DNA of 64,000 nucleotides. It comes from JALZAI01 sp038207565. Lineage in GTDB: Bacteria; Actinomycetota; Actinomycetes; Mycobacteriales; Jatrophihabitantaceae. Where the stretch lies: positions 186,001-250,000 of the forward strand of contig JBBQZQ010000001.1 of assembly GCA_038207565.1 (NCBI GenBank), in the 5' to 3' direction. Position 1 is the stretch's first letter. Each line of letters begins with the position of its first letter. A model generated the notes under the pieces. It saw only the letters and a list, made by a program, of their open reading frames with translations. It did not search any database and had not been told where the DNA came from. The translations under genes were made by a program, and so were the position numbers. Shown piece after piece: positions 1-7,498 of this stretch.

Positions 1-1832
1 CGATCGTGACCGGTGCTCCGGCCCGCGCGCTATGGCGTATCCGCGAGGACGGCGCGGGCCTCGGTGGCCGCACCCCGTCCGGCGAGCCCGCCTGGCCCGG
101 GTGGGAGGACGCTGCCGTCCCGCCCGACCAGCTGGCGGCCTACCTGCGCGAGTTCGACCTGCTGCTGCGCGGGCACGGCCTCGACGGGCTGATCTACGGT
201 CACTTCGGGGACGGCTGCGTGCATGTGCGCATCGACTTCCCGTTGTCCGCCGCCCCCGATCGGTTCCGCACCTTCATCGGGGACGCCGCGGATCTGGTCG
301 CCAGTCACGGCGGGTCGATGTCGGGCGAGCACGGGGACGGGCGCGCCCGCGGCGAGTTGCTTTCGCGGATGTACTCCGGCGAAATACTCGACACCTTCCG
401 TGCTGTGAAGCACGCTTTCGACCCGGACAACGTGTTGAACCCCGGCATCATCGTCGAGCCGGCCCCGCTCGGCGCCGACCTGCGCGTGCCCGCGGCCCGG
501 CCGCTTCGCAAGAACCTCGCGTTCGCCTACCCGCACGACAACGGCGATCTGTCCACGGCCGTGCACCGGTGCGTGGGCGTGGGCAAGTGCCGGGCCGACA
601 CGACAGCCGTCGGCGGCGTGATGTGCCCGTCGTACCTCGCGACCCGCGATGAGAAGGACTCGACACGCGCGCGGGCCCGCGTGCTGCAGGAGCTCGCCAA
701 CGGCACCCTGGTCGACGGCGTCAAGTCTGGCGCCGTGCACGAGTCCCTCGACCTGTGTCTGTCCTGCAAAGGTTGCGCGTCCGACTGCCCCGCCGGCGTC
801 GACATGGCCACGTACAAGGCCGAGGTGCTGCACCAGCGCTACCGGCGGCGTTTGCGCCCGCCCGCGCACTACGCGCTCGGCTGGCTGCCCCGGTGGGCGC
901 GCCTGGCGTCGCGGATGCCGCGGCTCACCAATGCCGTGCTGCGCTCGAAGCGTCCGGCGGCGCTGGCCAAACGGCTCGGCGGCATCGATCAGCGGCGCCC
1001 GCTGCCCCAGTTCGCGAACCGGACCTTCCGCGACTGGTTCTCGGCGCACCCCGTCTCGTCCGGGCACCGGGTCCTGCTGTGGGTCGATACGTTCACCGAC
1101 CACTTCTCGCCGGAGGTGGGCATCGCCGCGGTGCGCGTGCTCGAACGGGCCGGGTACTCGGTGGGGGTGACCGAGAAGCCGGTGTGCTGCGGGCTCACCT
1201 GGATCTCCACCGGGCAGCTGGACGGCGCGCGCCGGCAGCTGCGCAGCACCCTGGCTGCCCTCGAACCGGCACTGTCGGCCGGGCTGCCCGTGGTCGGACT
1301 GGAACCGTCGTGCACCGCGGTGCTGCGCTCCGACATCGCCGAGCTGCTGCCCGACGATGAGCGTGCAGCGGCCGTGGTGCGCTCGACCACGACGCTGGCC
1401 GAGCTGCTCGAGCGGACCCGGGGATGGTCGCCGCCTGATCTGTGCGGCGTCACGGCCGTTGCCCAACCGCACTGCCACCAACACGCCGTCATGGGCTGGG
1501 GCGCCGACGCCGCGCTGCTCGCGAGCGCCGGTGCCCAGGTCACCGCGGTGGGCGGGTGCTGCGGGCTGGCCGGCAACTTTGGGGTCGAGCGCGGCCACTA
1601 CGAGGTGTCGGTCGCCGTCGCCGAGACCGCGCTGCTGCCCGCCGTCCGCTCCGCCCCCGACGGCGCGGTCGTCCTCGCCGACGGCTTCTCCTGCCGCACC
1701 CAGCTCGAGCAGCTGGCCGACCGGCAGGGCCTCCACCTCGCGCAACTTCTCGACCAGCGCCATTGCGAGGACACCCTGGCCGCACAGCAGGGCGACACGC
1801 CGCACGAGACCCTGCAGGAAGGCCAACAGTGA
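1..1832 (+). CDS. FAD- and Fe-S-containing D-2-hydroxyacid dehydrogenase (YdiJ/GlcD-GlcF type), 3' part
   Basis: The gene enters from the left edge, so the N-terminal FAD-binding half is missing; the frame is open from base 3. The visible protein starts with the C-terminal domain of FAD-linked oxidases, with the motifs YGHFGDGCVHVR and GEHGDGRARGE and then FDPDNVLNPG. Two 4Fe-4S ligand sets follow: C189, C195 and C207-Pro, then C251-x2-C254-x2-C257-x3-C261-Pro (counting from the GTG at base 6). Two CCG domains close it (VCCGLTW and GGCCGLAGNFG). This fused architecture matches YdiJ-like enzymes, which oxidise D-2-hydroxyacids such as D-2-hydroxyglutarate or D-lactate and pass electrons through the Fe-S part. 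The substrate cannot be read from sequence. The stop overlaps the dapC start by four bases (GTGA), so the two are probably translationally coupled. Confidence 0.85.
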   Translation, partial: IVTGAPARALWRIREDGAGLGGRTPSGEPAWPGWEDAAVPPDQLAAYLREFDLLLRGHGLDGLIYGHFGDGCVHVRIDFPLSAAPDRFRTFIGDAADLVASHGGSMSGEHGDGRARGELLSRMYSGEILDTFRAVKHAFDPDNVLNPGIIVEPAPLGADLRVPAARPLRKNLAFAYPHDNGDLSTAVHRCVGVGKCRADTTAVGGVMCPSYLATRDEKDSTRARARVLQELANGTLVDGVKSGAVHESLDLCLSCKGCASDCPAGVDMATYKAEVLHQRYRRRLRPPAHYALGWLPRWARLASRMPRLTNAVLRSKRPAALAKRLGGIDQRRPLPQFANRTFRDWFSAHPVSSGHRVLLWVDTFTDHFSPEVGIAAVRVLERAGYSVGVTEKPVCCGLTWISTGQLDGARRQLRSTLAALEPALSAGLPVVGLEPSCTAVLRSDIAELLPDDERAAAVVRSTTTLAELLERTRGWSPPDLCGVTAVAQPHCHQHAVMGWGADAALLASAGAQVTAVGGCCGLAGNFGVERGHYEVSVAVAETALLPAVRSAPDGAVVLADGFSCRTQLEQLADRQGLHLAQLLDQRHCEDTLAAQQGDTPHETLQEGQQ

Positions 1833-2935
1833 CCACCGCGGGCTTCGTGCCGCCGCCCTATCCGTACGAGCGGCTCGGCGAGATCGTCGAACTGGCCGGC
1901 ACGAACGACGGGGGAGCAGTCGACCTCTCGATCGGCACGCCGTGCGACCCGCCCCCGCCGGCGGTCCTCCAGGCGCTGAGCGCCGGAGACAGCGCGCGCG
2001 GCTACCCTCCGTCGATCGGCACCCCCGCCTTCCGGCAGGCCGCCGCCGGGTGGATCGAGCGGCGCCTCGGCGCGTGCGTCGACCCGGTCGCCGAGGTCGC
2101 TGCGGTCGTCGGCAGCAAGGAGTTCGTCGCGTCAGCACCGCAGTACCTCAAGCTGCGCGATCCGTCGAAGGACACCGTTCTGTATCCGGCGATCAGCTAC
2201 CCGACCTACGAGATGGGCGCGACCCTCGCCGGCTGCCGCGCGGTCGCCTACGAGCAACTGGCCGGGATCGACGCCGCCGACGCCGAGCGGGCGCTGTGCT
2301 TGTGGGTCAACTCGCCGGGCAACCCGACCGGCACCGTGGCGGATCTCGACGCGGCCGCGCAGTGGGGTCGCGAACGCGGGATCCCCGTGCTCTCCGACGA
2401 GTGTTACGCCGAGTTCACCTGGACGCAGCCGCCCACGACCATCCTGCGCAGCGGCACCGACGGGGTGCTGGCCGTGCACTCGCTGTCCAAGCGCGACAAC
2501 TTCGCCGGCGCGCGGATCGGCTTCTACGCAGGCGATCCGGGCCTCGTCGACTATCTGCGCGAGGTCCGCAAGCACGCTGGCCTAATGCCGTCCGGGCCCG
2601 TGCAGGCAGCCGCAGTCGTCGCGCTCGGCGACGACGAGCACGTCGAGGTTCAGCGGCAGCGCTACCTGGCTCGGATGACTCGACTGGCTGGGATCCTGAC
2701 CGATCTCGGTTATCCCGTCGTTCTGCCTGAGGGCGCGTTCTACCTCTGGGTTCAGGCGCCGGCCGGCGATGCGTGGGCTGCTGCACGCGACCTGGCCGAG
2801 CGCATCGGCATCGTCGTCTCGCCAGGCGAGTTCTACGGCCGAGCCTCGGCCGGATTCTTCCGCGTCGCCGCCGTCCAGCCCGACGACCGCATCGCGCTGG
2901 TCGCTGCCAGAGCGGTGCGTCATCAGCGCAGATGA
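1829..2935 (+). CDS. dapC: N-succinyldiaminopimelate aminotransferase
   Basis: A 368-residue fold-type I PLP aminotransferase. It would convert N-succinyl-2-amino-6-ketopimelate and glutamate to N-succinyl-LL-diaminopimelate in the lysine/peptidoglycan pathway. Visible features are the opening GFVPPPYPYERL typical of the actinobacterial DapC family, WVNSPGNPTGT (substrate and cofactor loop), SDECYAEF, and the Schiff-base lysine in HSLSKRDNFAGARIGF. The GTG start is set by its four-base overlap with the upstream oxidoreductase stop. In many actinobacteria dapC sits next to a ferredoxin gene; here its partner is an FAD/Fe-S oxidoreductase. A related LL-DAP or alanine aminotransferase role is less likely, because motif order and length fit DapC. 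Confidence 0.88.
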   Translation: MTTAGFVPPPYPYERLGEIVELAGTNDGGAVDLSIGTPCDPPPPAVLQALSAGDSARGYPPSIGTPAFRQAAAGWIERRLGACVDPVAEVAAVVGSKEFVASAPQYLKLRDPSKDTVLYPAISYPTYEMGATLAGCRAVAYEQLAGIDAADAERALCLWVNSPGNPTGTVADLDAAAQWGRERGIPVLSDECYAEFTWTQPPTTILRSGTDGVLAVHSLSKRDNFAGARIGFYAGDPGLVDYLREVRKHAGLMPSGPVQAAAVVALGDDEHVEVQRQRYLARMTRLAGILTDLGYPVVLPEGAFYLWVQAPAGDAWAAARDLAERIGIVVSPGEFYGRASAGFFRVAAVQPDDRIALVAARAVRHQRR

Positions 2936-2943
2936 CGCGGCCA

Positions 2944-2970
2944 GGTTTGGCTGACGGAAGCTCTGGGTAT
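2944..2970 (+). promoter_or_regulatory. SigF/SigB-like stress promoter upstream of csbD
   Basis: GGTTT at 2944-2948 and GGGTAT at 2965-2970 are separated by 16 nt. This matches the actinobacterial SigF-type layout GGTTT-N15-17-GGGTA and resembles Bacillus SigB promoters. It points at the csbD gene, whose family is a known general-stress regulon member. A perfect 12-bp palindrome (ATGTTCGAACAT, 2979-2990) follows at the expected transcription start region and could be an operator. Confidence 0.6.
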
Positions 2971-3039
2971 CTTGATCAATGTTCGAACATCGAAGTTGAG
3001 ACATCGACGATGTGAAGCCGAGCTGAGGAGTGTGAGCAC

Positions 3040-3213
3040 ATGAGTGCCACCGACAAAATCAAGAACAAGATCGATGACATGGGCGGTAAGGGCAAGCAAG
3101 GCCTGGGCCGCGCCACCGGCGACAAGGACATCGAGGCCGAGGGCCGGACCGATCAGTCCAAGGCCGACATCAAGGATGCAGGCGAGAAGGTTAAGGACGC
3201 TTTCAAGCACTGA
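3040..3213 (+). CDS. CsbD family stress-response protein
   Basis: A 57-residue, highly charged, hydrophilic protein (MSATDKIKNKIDDMGGKGKQ...) with the CsbD-family pattern: Lys/Asp/Gly-rich, with conserved GKGKQGLGRATGDKDIEAEG-type spacing. ATG 3040 is preceded by a clear GAGGAG-like ribosome-binding site. Family members are abundant general-stress proteins of unknown biochemical function, often controlled by SigB-type sigma factors, which fits the SigF-like promoter found here. It forms a single-gene unit closed by a strong hairpin at 3246-3274. Confidence 0.9.
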   Translation: MSATDKIKNKIDDMGGKGKQGLGRATGDKDIEAEGRTDQSKADIKDAGEKVKDAFKH

Positions 3214-3245
3214 CCTGCACCGACACTGACCTGCACCAACGCGAC

Positions 3246-3274
3246 AGCCCCGGGAGAATTACTCTCCCGGGGCT
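3246..3274 (+). terminator. Strong intrinsic hairpin after csbD
   Basis: A perfect 12-bp stem (AGCCCCGGGAGA / TCTCCCGGGGCT) encloses a 5-nt loop. There is no long U tract, as is usual for high-GC actinobacterial terminators. It lies between csbD and the next gene. Confidence 0.8.
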
Positions 3275-3317
3275 AGTTGCCGTCGCCGGACCGACCCTGA
3301 CGCGAGGAACTAGCGCG

Positions 3318-3788
3318 ATGCCTGAACCCAGCCGCCCGCAGCGCCGGGCACGCAAGATCGCAATGAGCGCTGCGGAGATCGACACCTACTTGCGCAGTGC
3401 CCGCACCTGCCGGGTTGCGACCACGGGACCGGACGGTCCACATGTGACGCCGTTGTGGTTCGCGTGGCGGGACGGGACGCTGTGGCTCTATTCGATCATC
3501 CGCAGCCAGCGCTGGACCGATCTGCGTCGTGACCCGCGGGTGAGCGCGGTGATCGACGACGGCCGTGACTATCTCGAACTGCGCGGAGTCGAACTCCGCG
3601 GTACCGCCGAGATCGTCGGCGAGGTGCCGCGCATCGGCGAGGTGCACCCCGAGCTCGCGGGCCCGGAACGTGCATTCGCGCGTAAGTACTTCCGCCGCGA
3701 GGACATGTTCCACGACGGGCGGCACGGGTGGCTGCGCGTCGTCCCGACAAAGATCACCAGCTGGGACTTCCGCAAACTCGCCGGTTAA
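3318..3788 (+). CDS. Pyridoxamine 5'-phosphate oxidase family (PPOX-fold) protein
   Basis: 156 residues with the split beta-barrel PPOX fold. After a basic N-terminus come the typical strand pair (CRVATTGPDGPHVTPLWFAW), RSQRWTDLRRDPRVSAVIDD and YLELRGVELRGTAEI. Relatives bind FMN, F420 or haem and include actinobacterial F420-dependent reductases and general-stress FMN proteins; cofactor and substrate cannot be assigned from sequence. The start ATG has a nearby GAGGAAC ribosome-binding site. It stands alone between the csbD terminator and the convergent aldehyde dehydrogenase. Confidence 0.82.
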   Translation: MPEPSRPQRRARKIAMSAAEIDTYLRSARTCRVATTGPDGPHVTPLWFAWRDGTLWLYSIIRSQRWTDLRRDPRVSAVIDDGRDYLELRGVELRGTAEIVGEVPRIGEVHPELAGPERAFARKYFRREDMFHDGRHGWLRVVPTKITSWDFRKLAG

Positions 3789-3833
3789 GCCGGTTGATTG
3801 CGGGCCTTTCTCCAGCCGGTCACCGAACGGAGT

Positions 3834-5390
3834 TCAGCCGAACTGCACGCCCTGTGCGAGCGGCAGTTCGGTGGAGTAATTGACGGTGTTGGTGGCCCGG
3901 CGCATGTAGGAGCGCCACGCGTCCGAGCCCGACTCGCGTCCGCCGCCGGTCTCCTTCTCGCCGCCGAACGCGCCGCCGATCTCGGCACCCGACGGGCCGA
4001 TGTTGACGTTGGCAATTCCGCAGTCCGAACCGTCCGGGGCGGTGAAGCGCTCTGCCTCGCGCAGGTCCAGAGTGAAGATCGACGAGGAGAGCCCCTGCGG
4101 CACCTCGTTGTGCATCGCGAGTGCCGCGCCGAAGTCCTCTGCCCACGATGCCGCTGGCGAACCGGGCGCGCCATAGGTCATCACGTAGAGGATCGGTGCG
4201 AAGGTCTCGGCCCGCACGATCTCAGTCTGCATCGGCATCCGGACGAGGGCCGGCTGCACGTAGAAGGCGTCCCCGGACTCGTCCGCGAGGACCCGCTCGC
4301 CGCCGGCGATCAACTCGCCGCCGTTGGCCCGCGCCTTGTCCAGCGCCGCGACGTAGCCGGCGTAGGACGCCTCGTCCACGAGCGGGCCGACCAGGGTGCC
4401 TTCCTCGAGCGGGGAGCCGATCGGCAATGTCTCGTAGGCCGCCTTGAGCCGGTCGACCAACTCATCGGCGATGGAGGTATGCGCGATGACGCGCCGCAGG
4501 GAGGTGCAACGCTGCCCGGCCGTACCCGCTGCGGAGAAGACGATGCCGCGCACGGTGAGGTCGAGGTCTGCGGAGGGCGCGACAATAGCAGCGTTATTGC
4601 CGCCGAGCTCGAGCAGCAGCCGGCCGAACCGGCCGGCGACGCGAGGTGCCACCGCGCGGCCCATACGGGTCGAGCCGGTGGCGCTGAGCAGGGCGACACG
4701 CGGGTCGTCCACGAGTGCCTCGCCGATCTCCGCGCCACCCAGCACGACCGAGGACACGGCCTCGGGAGCACCGACGCGACGCGCGGCCTCGGCGATGAGG
4801 GCCTGACAGGCCAGCGCGGTGAGGACGGTCTTCTCCGAGGGCTTCCACACGACAGGATCACCGCACACGAAAGCGAGTGCTGCGTTCCACGACCACACCG
4901 CGACCGGGAAGTTGAACGCGCTGATGACGCCGACGACACCCAGCGGGTGCCACTGCTCCATCATGCGGTGGCCGGGCCGCTCCGAGGCGATGGTGAGCCC
5001 GAAGAGCTGGCGGGACAGGCCGACGGCCAGGTCGCAGATGTCGATCATCTCCTGGACCTCGCCCAGGCCCTCCGAGCGGATCTTGCCGGCCTCGATCGAG
5101 ACCAGCGCGCCCAGATCATCCTTGTGCTCGCGCAGCAACTCGCCGAGTTCGCGCACCAGCTGACCGCGCACCGGCGCCGGTACGGTGTGCCACTGCAGGA
5201 ATGCCTCCTGCGCCTTGCCGACGATCTCGCGAACGTCGTCGGCGCTGTGCTCGGGCACGCGGGCCAGCTCGCCGCCAGTGATGGGCGAGCGGGCGGGCAG
5301 GCCACCGGTAGCCGGTAGCTCGCGCACACCGAGGCGCGCCAGGATCGCGGTGGTCTCGCTGACCAGTTCGTCATGGCTGGGGAGGGCCAT
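3834..5390 (-). CDS. pcd: L-piperideine-6-carboxylate / aminoadipate-semialdehyde dehydrogenase (ALDH7 family)
   Basis: 518 residues. ATG 5390 was chosen for its AGGAG ribosome-binding site seven bases upstream; the frame is open further upstream but lacks such a site. ALDH7 (antiquitin-like) marks are SAFNFPVAVWSWNAALA, the general-base Glu261 in ELGGNNA, and the nucleophile Cys295 in GQRCTSLRR. The enzyme would oxidise 2-aminoadipate semialdehyde (in equilibrium with piperideine-6-carboxylate) to 2-aminoadipate with NAD(P)+ in lysine catabolism. The usual actinobacterial partner, lysine epsilon-aminotransferase, is not in the window. The gene is divergent from a LysR regulator, with a LysR-box-like element between them. 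A different semialdehyde substrate is possible. Confidence 0.82.
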   Translation of the reverse strand: MALPSHDELVSETTAILARLGVRELPATGGLPARSPITGGELARVPEHSADDVREIVGKAQEAFLQWHTVPAPVRGQLVRELGELLREHKDDLGALVSIEAGKIRSEGLGEVQEMIDICDLAVGLSRQLFGLTIASERPGHRMMEQWHPLGVVGVISAFNFPVAVWSWNAALAFVCGDPVVWKPSEKTVLTALACQALIAEAARRVGAPEAVSSVVLGGAEIGEALVDDPRVALLSATGSTRMGRAVAPRVAGRFGRLLLELGGNNAAIVAPSADLDLTVRGIVFSAAGTAGQRCTSLRRVIAHTSIADELVDRLKAAYETLPIGSPLEEGTLVGPLVDEASYAGYVAALDKARANGGELIAGGERVLADESGDAFYVQPALVRMPMQTEIVRAETFAPILYVMTYGAPGSPAASWAEDFGAALAMHNEVPQGLSSSIFTLDLREAERFTAPDGSDCGIANVNIGPSGAEIGGAFGGEKETGGGRESGSDAWRSYMRRATNTVNYSTELPLAQGVQFG

Positions 5391-5408
5391 TGCTGCTCCT
5401 TCGGAGGG

Positions 5409-5427
5409 CTTATGGCTGATAAGTATA
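5409..5427. promoter_or_regulatory. LysR-type operator and pcd -10 element in the divergent promoter
   Basis: CTTAT-N5-ATAAG (5409-5423) is a perfect inverted repeat of the LysR-box type. It abuts, on the minus strand, a TATACT -10 hexamer (complement of 5422-5427) for the aldehyde dehydrogenase gene. A wider imperfect repeat, CTTATGGC...GCCGTAAG, surrounds it. The position suggests control of pcd, and autoregulation, by the adjacent LysR protein. Confidence 0.55.
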
Positions 5428-5432
5428 TGCCG

Positions 5433-5438
5433 TAAGTT
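5433..5438 (+). promoter_or_regulatory. -10 element for the LysR gene, leaderless geometry
   Basis: TAAGTT is followed by 6 nt and ATG 5445. No ribosome-binding site lies between, which favours this ATG over the GTG at 5439. Confidence 0.5.
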
Positions 5439-5444
5439 GTGCTT

Positions 5445-6383
5445 ATGGTCAATTCTCCGGACGCGCTGGACGTGGGTCGGCTGCGGTTGCTGCGCGAGGT
5501 GGGCCTGCGCGGCACTATCGCCGGTGCGGCGCGCGCGCTCGGGTTGACACCATCGGCGGTGTCCCAGCAGCTCGCCGTGCTCGAACGCGAGGCGGGGACG
5601 GCACTGATCGATCGCTCGTCGCGGGGAGCCTCGCTGACCGGCGCCGGACGCGCGCTGGCCGTTCGTGCCGGGGAGGTGCAGGACGTGCTTCGCGCCGCCC
5701 GGGCCGATCTGGACCGGCTCGCCGGCACCCTCGGCGGTCCGGTGCGCGTGGCTGCAGTGGCCAGCGCGGCACTCACCTTCGTCTCGGCAGCCGTGACCGC
5801 CCTCGGCGAGAATCACTCGGGCATCGAGGTCGCGGTGCGCGTGGCGGAGCCCTCCTCAGCTCTCACGACTCTTCTCGCTGGGGATGTCGACATCGCGGTC
5901 GTGGACGAGTACGACTACGTTCCGCTGGCCCTGCCCGACTTCGTCGTGGCGCACGAGCTGTGTCAGGAGCCCCTCGTGCTGGTCGTGCCGCGTGGCTGGG
6001 CCGGCCCGCACCGCCCCGACCTCAGCGATCTCGCCAGTGCCGACTGGGTGATGCCCCCCACCGACGCCGCGTGCGGAGTCGCCGTGCGCTCGGCCTGCCG
6101 TGCCTCAGGCTTCGAACCGCGGGTGCGCTGGACGAGCGATGACATGCTGGTGCTGTCGCGCACCGTCGCCGCTGGGCACGGCGTGGCCGTCCTGCCCCGG
6201 CTCGCGGTCGCCTCGGACGCAGCCGACGTGGACGTCCGTCGACTGCGCGCGCCGCGGCTCGAACGGCGCTTGCGCGCGGTGGCCCGCTCGAGCGCCCTCG
6301 CCCGTCCCGCCGTCGGGGTGGTGCTCGCCGAACTCGGCTCGTGTGCTGTGCATGCGATAAGCAACCGGTATAAAACGGATTAA
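5445..6383 (+). CDS. LysR family transcriptional regulator
   Basis: A 312-residue LysR protein. The N-terminal winged helix-turn-helix (LRLLREVGLRGTIAGAARAL then TPSAVSQQLAVLEREAG) occupies about residues 10-65. The C-terminal periplasmic-binding-like effector domain follows (GPVRVAAVASAALTFVSAAV and a GHGVAVLPRLAV segment near the end). ATG 5445 is preferred over an in-frame GTG six bases upstream because of the adjacent -10 element. Divergent orientation to pcd with a shared operator suggests it controls lysine or related amino-acid degradation; the inducer is unknown. Confidence 0.85.
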   Translation: MVNSPDALDVGRLRLLREVGLRGTIAGAARALGLTPSAVSQQLAVLEREAGTALIDRSSRGASLTGAGRALAVRAGEVQDVLRAARADLDRLAGTLGGPVRVAAVASAALTFVSAAVTALGENHSGIEVAVRVAEPSSALTTLLAGDVDIAVVDEYDYVPLALPDFVVAHELCQEPLVLVVPRGWAGPHRPDLSDLASADWVMPPTDAACGVAVRSACRASGFEPRVRWTSDDMLVLSRTVAAGHGVAVLPRLAVASDAADVDVRRLRAPRLERRLRAVARSSALARPAVGVVLAELGSCAVHAISNRYKTD

Positions 6384-6449
6384 ACGATCTTTTTATCGAC
6401 GATTCCCCGATATACACCATCGGCGGAGACCTTTTAGCAGGTGGCCACC

Positions 6450-6495
6450 TTGACTAACCGGAACGACACGCGTGTAATTTCCCTAGTGTCGTTCC
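6450..6495 (+). promoter_or_regulatory. whiB promoter with a perfect inverted repeat around the -10 element
   Basis: TTGACT (6450-6455), a 17-nt spacer and TGTAAT (6473-6478) form a good sigma-70-type promoter. A perfect 10-bp inverted repeat, GGAACGACAC (6460-6469) and GTGTCGTTCC (6486-6495), brackets the -10 and predicted start site. The arm centres are about 26 bp apart, compatible with a dimeric regulator. Confidence 0.6.
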
Positions 6496-6522
6496 ACCCT
6501 TGCACGGCCATGGGAGGCCATC

Positions 6523-6804
6523 GTGACCGAACTTTCCACCCAGCTCGATGATGCGGACCTCACCGAAATCTTTGGCCTGCCCGACGAAGCCGGGTGGCAG
6601 GAACGTGCACTGTGCGCGCAGACCGATCCGGAAGCGTTCTTCCCGGAGAAGGGCGGCTCGACCCGGGAGGCCAAGCGCATCTGCACCGGGTGCGAGGTCA
6701 AAGGGGAGTGCCTCGAGTACGCCCTGCAGCACGACGAGCGTTTCGGCATCTGGGGCGGTCTGTCCGAGCGCGAGCGGCGCCGCCTCAAGCGCCGCGCCGT
6801 CTGA
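6523..6804 (+). CDS. whiB2: WhiB-family Fe-S transcription factor (WhiB2/WhmD-like)
   Basis: 93 residues, the usual size for WhiB proteins. Four cysteines (C31, C54, C57, C63; spacing x22, x2, x5) would bind a 4Fe-4S cluster, followed by the GIWGG turn (75-79) and a basic C-terminus (RERRRLKRRAV) for DNA contact. GTG 6523 follows a GGGAGG ribosome-binding site. The position beside the DUF1025-type, DUF3499 and manB genes matches whiB2 of mycobacteria (whmD), needed for septation and division, and WhiB of Streptomyces, needed for sporulation with WhiA. The subfamily assignment rests partly on context. Confidence 0.9.
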   Translation: MTELSTQLDDADLTEIFGLPDEAGWQERALCAQTDPEAFFPEKGGSTREAKRICTGCEVKGECLEYALQHDERFGIWGGLSERERRRLKRRAV

Positions 6805-6826
6805 CGCTGCCGGGCCCGGACGAGCC

Positions 6827-6902
6827 GCTCGGCGCAGGACTCGCGGCGCAGGACTCGCGGCGCCGCTCGGCGCAGGACTCGCGGCGCAGGACTCGCGGCG
6901 CG
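6827..6902. repeat. Two tandem copies of a 38-bp repeat
   Basis: Copies at 6827-6864 and 6865-6902 differ only in the last base. Each contains two 14-bp sub-repeats (GGCGCAGGACTCGC). The array fills the convergent gap between whiB and the minus-strand DUF1025-type gene and stops just beyond that gene's stop codon. It could form hairpin structures, but I see no clear terminator stem. Confidence 0.85.
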
Positions 6903-6904
6903 GC

Positions 6905-7381
6905 TCACTCGGGCGTCGGATCGATGTCGTCGACGTCGATCCCGAGCAATTCGGCGACCAACTCCGCGACCACGAGGAAGATGAGGTCTGAGCGGTCTTC
7001 GCCCGCGCTCGCCCGGGCCTCCACCGGTCGGCGGTAGACGACGATCGTGGGCGCCGGGTCACCGCTCACGCCGATCAGTCCGGACCGGAGCAACCGGCCG
7101 AGCGGCACACCGCGGTCGACGACCACCTCGGGGTCGAAGTCGCCATCACCTTCGGGAACTGCGGGAACCTCCTCGACCGCGAACTCGACGTCGGTGAGTT
7201 CTGCCGACCACCGGTGCTCCAGCTCCTCCACCGCATCGAGGACCAGATCGTCGAAGCGCTCGCCGCGCGTGCGGCTGCGGGGGACCGAGGGGGGCGCCAG
7301 CTCGCCGCGCATGCCCCGCCCGCGGCGATCGCGGTGCGGTCCGCGCGACGGGGCTCCAGACCGGCGGGGCAGGCTGCGCAT
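6905..7381 (-). CDS. DUF1025/zincin-1-like protein with a lost HExxH motif
   Basis: 158 residues. After an Arg-rich N-terminus (about 40 residues) comes the metallopeptidase-like domain seen in proteins encoded next to whiB2 in actinobacteria (Rv3259 position): FDDLVLDAVEELEHRW, then TIVVYRRPVEARA and a C-terminal helix. Active family members carry HExGHxxG in that helix; here it reads VVAELVAELLGID, with no metal-binding histidines. The protein is therefore probably not a protease. The true start could be the internal ATG of MRGELAPP. It converges on whiB and diverges from the DUF3499 gene. Confidence 0.7.
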   Translation of the reverse strand: MRSLPRRSGAPSRGPHRDRRGRGMRGELAPPSVPRSRTRGERFDDLVLDAVEELEHRWSAELTDVEFAVEEVPAVPEGDGDFDPEVVVDRGVPLGRLLRSGLIGVSGDPAPTIVVYRRPVEARASAGEDRSDLIFLVVAELVAELLGIDVDDIDPTPE

Positions 7382-7471
7382 CCGATCAGCCTAGGCCGAC
7401 TGCGCGACACGAGCCCCCGGTCGGCGAAGAAACGCACCTCGGGTGCGGCGCAGCGGCTAGTGTCGCCTGCT

Positions 7472-7498
7472 GTGGATGATGCGAGGTCGGGTCGGTGA
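7472..7498 (+). CDS. Possible 8-codon leader ORF coupled to the DUF3499 gene
   Basis: A TAGTGT -10-like box (7458-7463) is followed by 8 nt and GTG. The ORF reads V-D-D-A-R-S-G-R and its TGA overlaps the DUF3499 ATG (TGATG). This would be a leaderless peptide with translational coupling; it is supported only by position and may be chance. Confidence 0.25.
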   Translation: MDDARSGR

